From an uncultured Coriobacteriaceae bacterium (GTDB lineage Bacteria; Actinomycetota; Coriobacteriia; Coriobacteriales; Atopobiaceae), in contig CADCPM010000032.1 in the NCBI GenBank assembly GCA_902803315.1, forward strand, positions 1 through 62,234: a stretch of DNA of 62,234 nucleotides. Reading direction: 5' to 3'. The notes under the pieces are model-generated. The model was not told the DNA's origin and did not search any database. It was given only the letters and a program-made list of their open reading frames with translations. Shown one piece after another: positions 60,596-62,234 of this stretch. The translations under genes were made by a program, and so were the position numbers. The first letter of the stretch is position 1. Each line of letters opens with the position of its first letter.

Positions 60596-61021
60596 TTACT
60601 CAGCTTCGAGGAGCTCGATCTCGAACGTAAGGGCCTTGCCTGCCATTTCGTGATTCAGGTCAAACGTTATGGCATCGTCGGTCTTGTCGCATACGGTCGC
60701 CTGCATGGGTTGTCCTGTTGGTGAGCCGAGCATAACACGCTGACCTACCGATAGGTTTTCTGCGCCAGGCAGCTGCGCGATCGGAAGCGTCTGCACCATA
60801 TCCATGCGACGCGGTCCATAGGCGTCTTCGGGCTCAAGGCGTATGGTAACGGTGGAGCCAACCTCCATGTCGCGCACTGCTGCGTCGAAGCCTGGAATCA
60901 TCTGGCCTGCCATGCAGGTAAACGCCAACGGTTCTCCGCGGTCGCGGGAAGAGTCGAATTTCGTGCCGTCGTCCAAGGTGCCAACATAGTGGACCTTAAC
61001 CTGCTTTCCCTCGTTGCTCAT
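60596..61021 (-). CDS. FKBP-type peptidyl-prolyl isomerase, SlyD-like
   Basis: The 141-aa protein follows the SlyD layout: a split FKBP domain (VKVHYVGTLDDGTKFDSS and LEPEDAYGPRRMDMVQ) with an IF insert (about 72-120) and a closing FDLNHEMAGKALTFEIELLE. The His-rich nickel-binding tail of E. coli SlyD is absent. It folds proteins in the cytoplasm. ATG at 61021 follows AAAGGAAAACC; the longer frame crosses into the murI start region. Confidence 0.93.
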   Translation of the reverse strand: MSNEGKQVKVHYVGTLDDGTKFDSSRDRGEPLAFTCMAGQMIPGFDAAVRDMEVGSTVTIRLEPEDAYGPRRMDMVQTLPIAQLPGAENLSVGQRVMLGSPTGQPMQATVCDKTDDAITFDLNHEMAGKALTFEIELLEAE

Positions 61022-61096
61022 GGTTTTCCTTTCTACGTAGCGTGAGCGTTGCGCTAGTGTACCATGGTGAGGTTGCAATTGAGGGGGGCATGATTT

Positions 61097-61873
61097 GTGA
61101 ACAGTGATGACGTACGAGGATACATTGGGGTTTTTGATTCGGGAGTTGGCGGCATAAGCATCCTTGGGGCGCTTGTTCACGAGCTTCCCAGCGAGGACTT
61201 TGTGTACTTTGGCGATTCCGCCAACGCGCCCTATGGCGAGAAGACCACAGACGAAGTGCGGGCACTATCGGCGCGTATTGTGGATCGCATGATAGAAAGC
61301 GGCTGCAAGGCCATCGTTATTGCCTGCAATACTGCCACCTCGGCCGCAGCCGAAATGCTCCGAAATCGGTACCCCAAGACGCCGATAGTTGGTGTTGAGC
61401 CTGCCCTTAAGCCCGCTGTATTGGCAAGACGTCATGGGCGCGTGCTCGTTATGGCGACGCCCATGACGGTACGACTGGAGAAGTTCCAGAATCTTTTGGA
61501 TGAGTGGGGAAGTGAGGCAGAGGTAGTTTCGGTTCCATGCGTGGGCCTTGCCGCGCGTATAGAACAAGGCAATCTGGATGCACCAGATCTTACGGAGCAA
61601 CTCCAAAAGCTCATTGGGTCGTATGCGAATCGCGTAGATGCGGTGGTACTGGGATGTACGCACTATCCGTTCGTGCAACGGCAGATTACGAGTGTGTTGG
61701 GAGATGTGCCGTTCTTTGACGGCGCGATTGGGACTGCTCGCCAGCTGCATCGCAGGCTTGAGGAAGAGGGCCTGCTCAAAGAGGGTGAGGAACCTGGAAA
61801 TGTTAGGTTTCTCTCGAGTAAGGACGATCCGAAGGAGCTTGAGCTCTACAGAAGCTTCCTTGAACGCATATAA
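61097..61873 (+). CDS. murI: Glutamate racemase
   Basis: The 258-aa protein converts L-Glu to D-Glu for peptidoglycan. It has FDSGVGG (N-terminal Asp/Ser), the catalytic Cys77 in IACNTATS and Cys187 in LGCTHYP. GTG at 61097 lies 8 bases after GAGGGGGG. It stands alone and is divergent from the FKBP gene. Confidence 0.96.
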   Translation: MNSDDVRGYIGVFDSGVGGISILGALVHELPSEDFVYFGDSANAPYGEKTTDEVRALSARIVDRMIESGCKAIVIACNTATSAAAEMLRNRYPKTPIVGVEPALKPAVLARRHGRVLVMATPMTVRLEKFQNLLDEWGSEAEVVSVPCVGLAARIEQGNLDAPDLTEQLQKLIGSYANRVDAVVLGCTHYPFVQRQITSVLGDVPFFDGAIGTARQLHRRLEEEGLLKEGEEPGNVRFLSSKDDPKELELYRSFLERI

Positions 61874-61927
61874 CAATGGCTTGAGATGTACCCTGACTGA
61901 GGGACAAGGTACCCAAATACAAAAAAA

Positions 61928-61952
61928 GCCCGCCGCCAAAATGGCGACGGGC
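61928..61952 (-). terminator. Intrinsic terminator of the GGGtGRT gene
   Basis: On the minus strand GCCCGTCGCCATTTTGGCGG forms a hairpin with CGGGC and is followed by seven T residues (plus-strand 61921-61927). It lies 23 bases after the gene's stop and is the clearest rho-independent terminator in the window. An eroded P2-like GAGGGACA sits just beyond it. Confidence 0.9.
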
Positions 61953-61975
61953 AATGCATGCCGTAATGACAAGTC

Positions 61976-62234
61976 TTACTTAAGAGCTTGCTCAACTGCC
62001 ACAGCGCAAGCAACGGTGCAGCCAACCATGGGGTTGTTGCCCATGCCGATGAGGCCCATCATGTCTACGTGAGCAGGCACGGAGGAGGAGCCGGCGAACT
62101 GGGCGGAGCTGTGCATACGACCCATGGTGTCGGTCATGCCGTAAGAGGCGGGGCCAGCGTGCATGTTATCGGGATGCAGCGTACGGCCGGTGCCGCCACC
62201 AGAAGCGACGGAGAAGTACTTCTTGCCAGCGAGC
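61976..62234 (-). CDS. GGGtGRT family protein, C-terminal part (5' truncated by window edge)
   Basis: 86 codons are visible; the frame runs off the window. The sequence ASGGGTGRTLHPDNMHAGPA and AHVDMMGLIGMGNNPMVGC match the GGGtGRT family (about 330 aa, PF14057), common in anaerobes and of unknown biochemical role. The internal ATG at 62164 is not the start. A strong terminator follows. Confidence 0.85.
   Translation of the reverse strand, partial: LAGKKYFSVASGGGTGRTLHPDNMHAGPASYGMTDTMGRMHSSAQFAGSSSVPAHVDMMGLIGMGNNPMVGCTVACAVAVEQALK

Noticed and set aside
61890..61912. An eighth full P2 copy
   Set aside because: Only one half (CTGACTGAGGGACA) is present without a complementary arm; treated as a remnant.

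Overview
The window looks like a chromosomal segment of an anaerobic actinobacterium of the class Coriobacteriia (Collinsella/Olsenella/Atopobium-like). This is inferred from gene content and fairly GC-rich composition, not from any rRNA marker. Supporting traits are a monoderm envelope set (Ser-rich lipoproteins, a YkuD L,D-transpeptidase, a secreted NlpC/P60 protein), PFL/UPF0210, DUF1846, Mbeg1-like, Pr6Pr-like and GGGtGRT families, several ferredoxin-type Fe-S proteins and nickel/hydrogenase maturation genes. I saw no tRNA, rRNA, CRISPR array, integrase or transposase.

Layout. 1-6.4 kb: glycogen synthase (its 5' part lies outside the window, with a KAEAP-repeat N-terminus), a P-loop ATPase, MurB, an anchored class-A-type serine hydrolase and PFL. 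6.2-14 kb: a Mbeg1-like hydrolase split by a -1 frame change at a slippery-looking heptamer, MBL and Nudix hydrolases, a small XRE regulator, a lipoprotein, a Zn-ribbon membrane protein, a HAD phosphatase, thymidine kinase and a MATE exporter. 14.1-18.4 kb: hypB, a 996-aa multi-Fe-S/FAD/NADPH oxidoreductase, and hypA in one apparent operon. 18.4-25.7 kb: two GNATs, patatin, an iron-sulfur-type flavoprotein, a Pr6Pr-like protein, threonine aldolase plus NikR, and DUF1846. 26.0-30.9 kb: an NHLM-type peptide export operon with a shrunken secretion protein and no visible precursor. 30.9-36.3 kb: a deformylase-like protein, cysteine synthase, an alpha/beta hydrolase lacking its nucleophile serine, AsnS and CorA. 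36.8-43.6 kb: oppABCDF, then fRMsr. 43.7-49.4 kb: a C26 glutamine hydrolase, an HD phosphohydrolase, a ferredoxin-domain aldo/keto reductase, and a lipase-glpK-pth2 operon. 49.8-54.5 kb: a LytTR regulator, a Zn-ribbon surface protein and an L,D-transpeptidase. 54.6-62.2 kb: a DUF4143 ATPase, a MIF-like protein, an unknown protein, MetY, NlpC/P60, a SlyD-like FKBP, glutamate racemase and a GGGtGRT protein (its 5' end lies outside the window).

The most striking signal is intergenic. At least three families of long perfect or near-perfect palindromes fill the gaps: P1 (ten copies), P2 (six full copies plus remnants) and P3 (two copies). Within a family a short core is conserved, while the flanking arms are unique to each locus yet self-complementary. 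P1 sits in divergent, tandem and convergent gaps alike, so it is not simply a set of terminators. Two further clusters of AT-rich inverted elements (21.5-21.7 kb and 36.4-36.66 kb) do not match these families.

Functional links: HypA, HypB and NikR point to a Ni-Fe enzyme elsewhere in the genome. CysK, MetY and fRMsr cover sulfur amino acid synthesis and repair. MurB, MurI, the L,D-transpeptidase and NlpC/P60 serve the wall. OppABCDF feeds peptides in, and a monoacylglycerol-lipase-like protein plus GlpK feed glycerol in.
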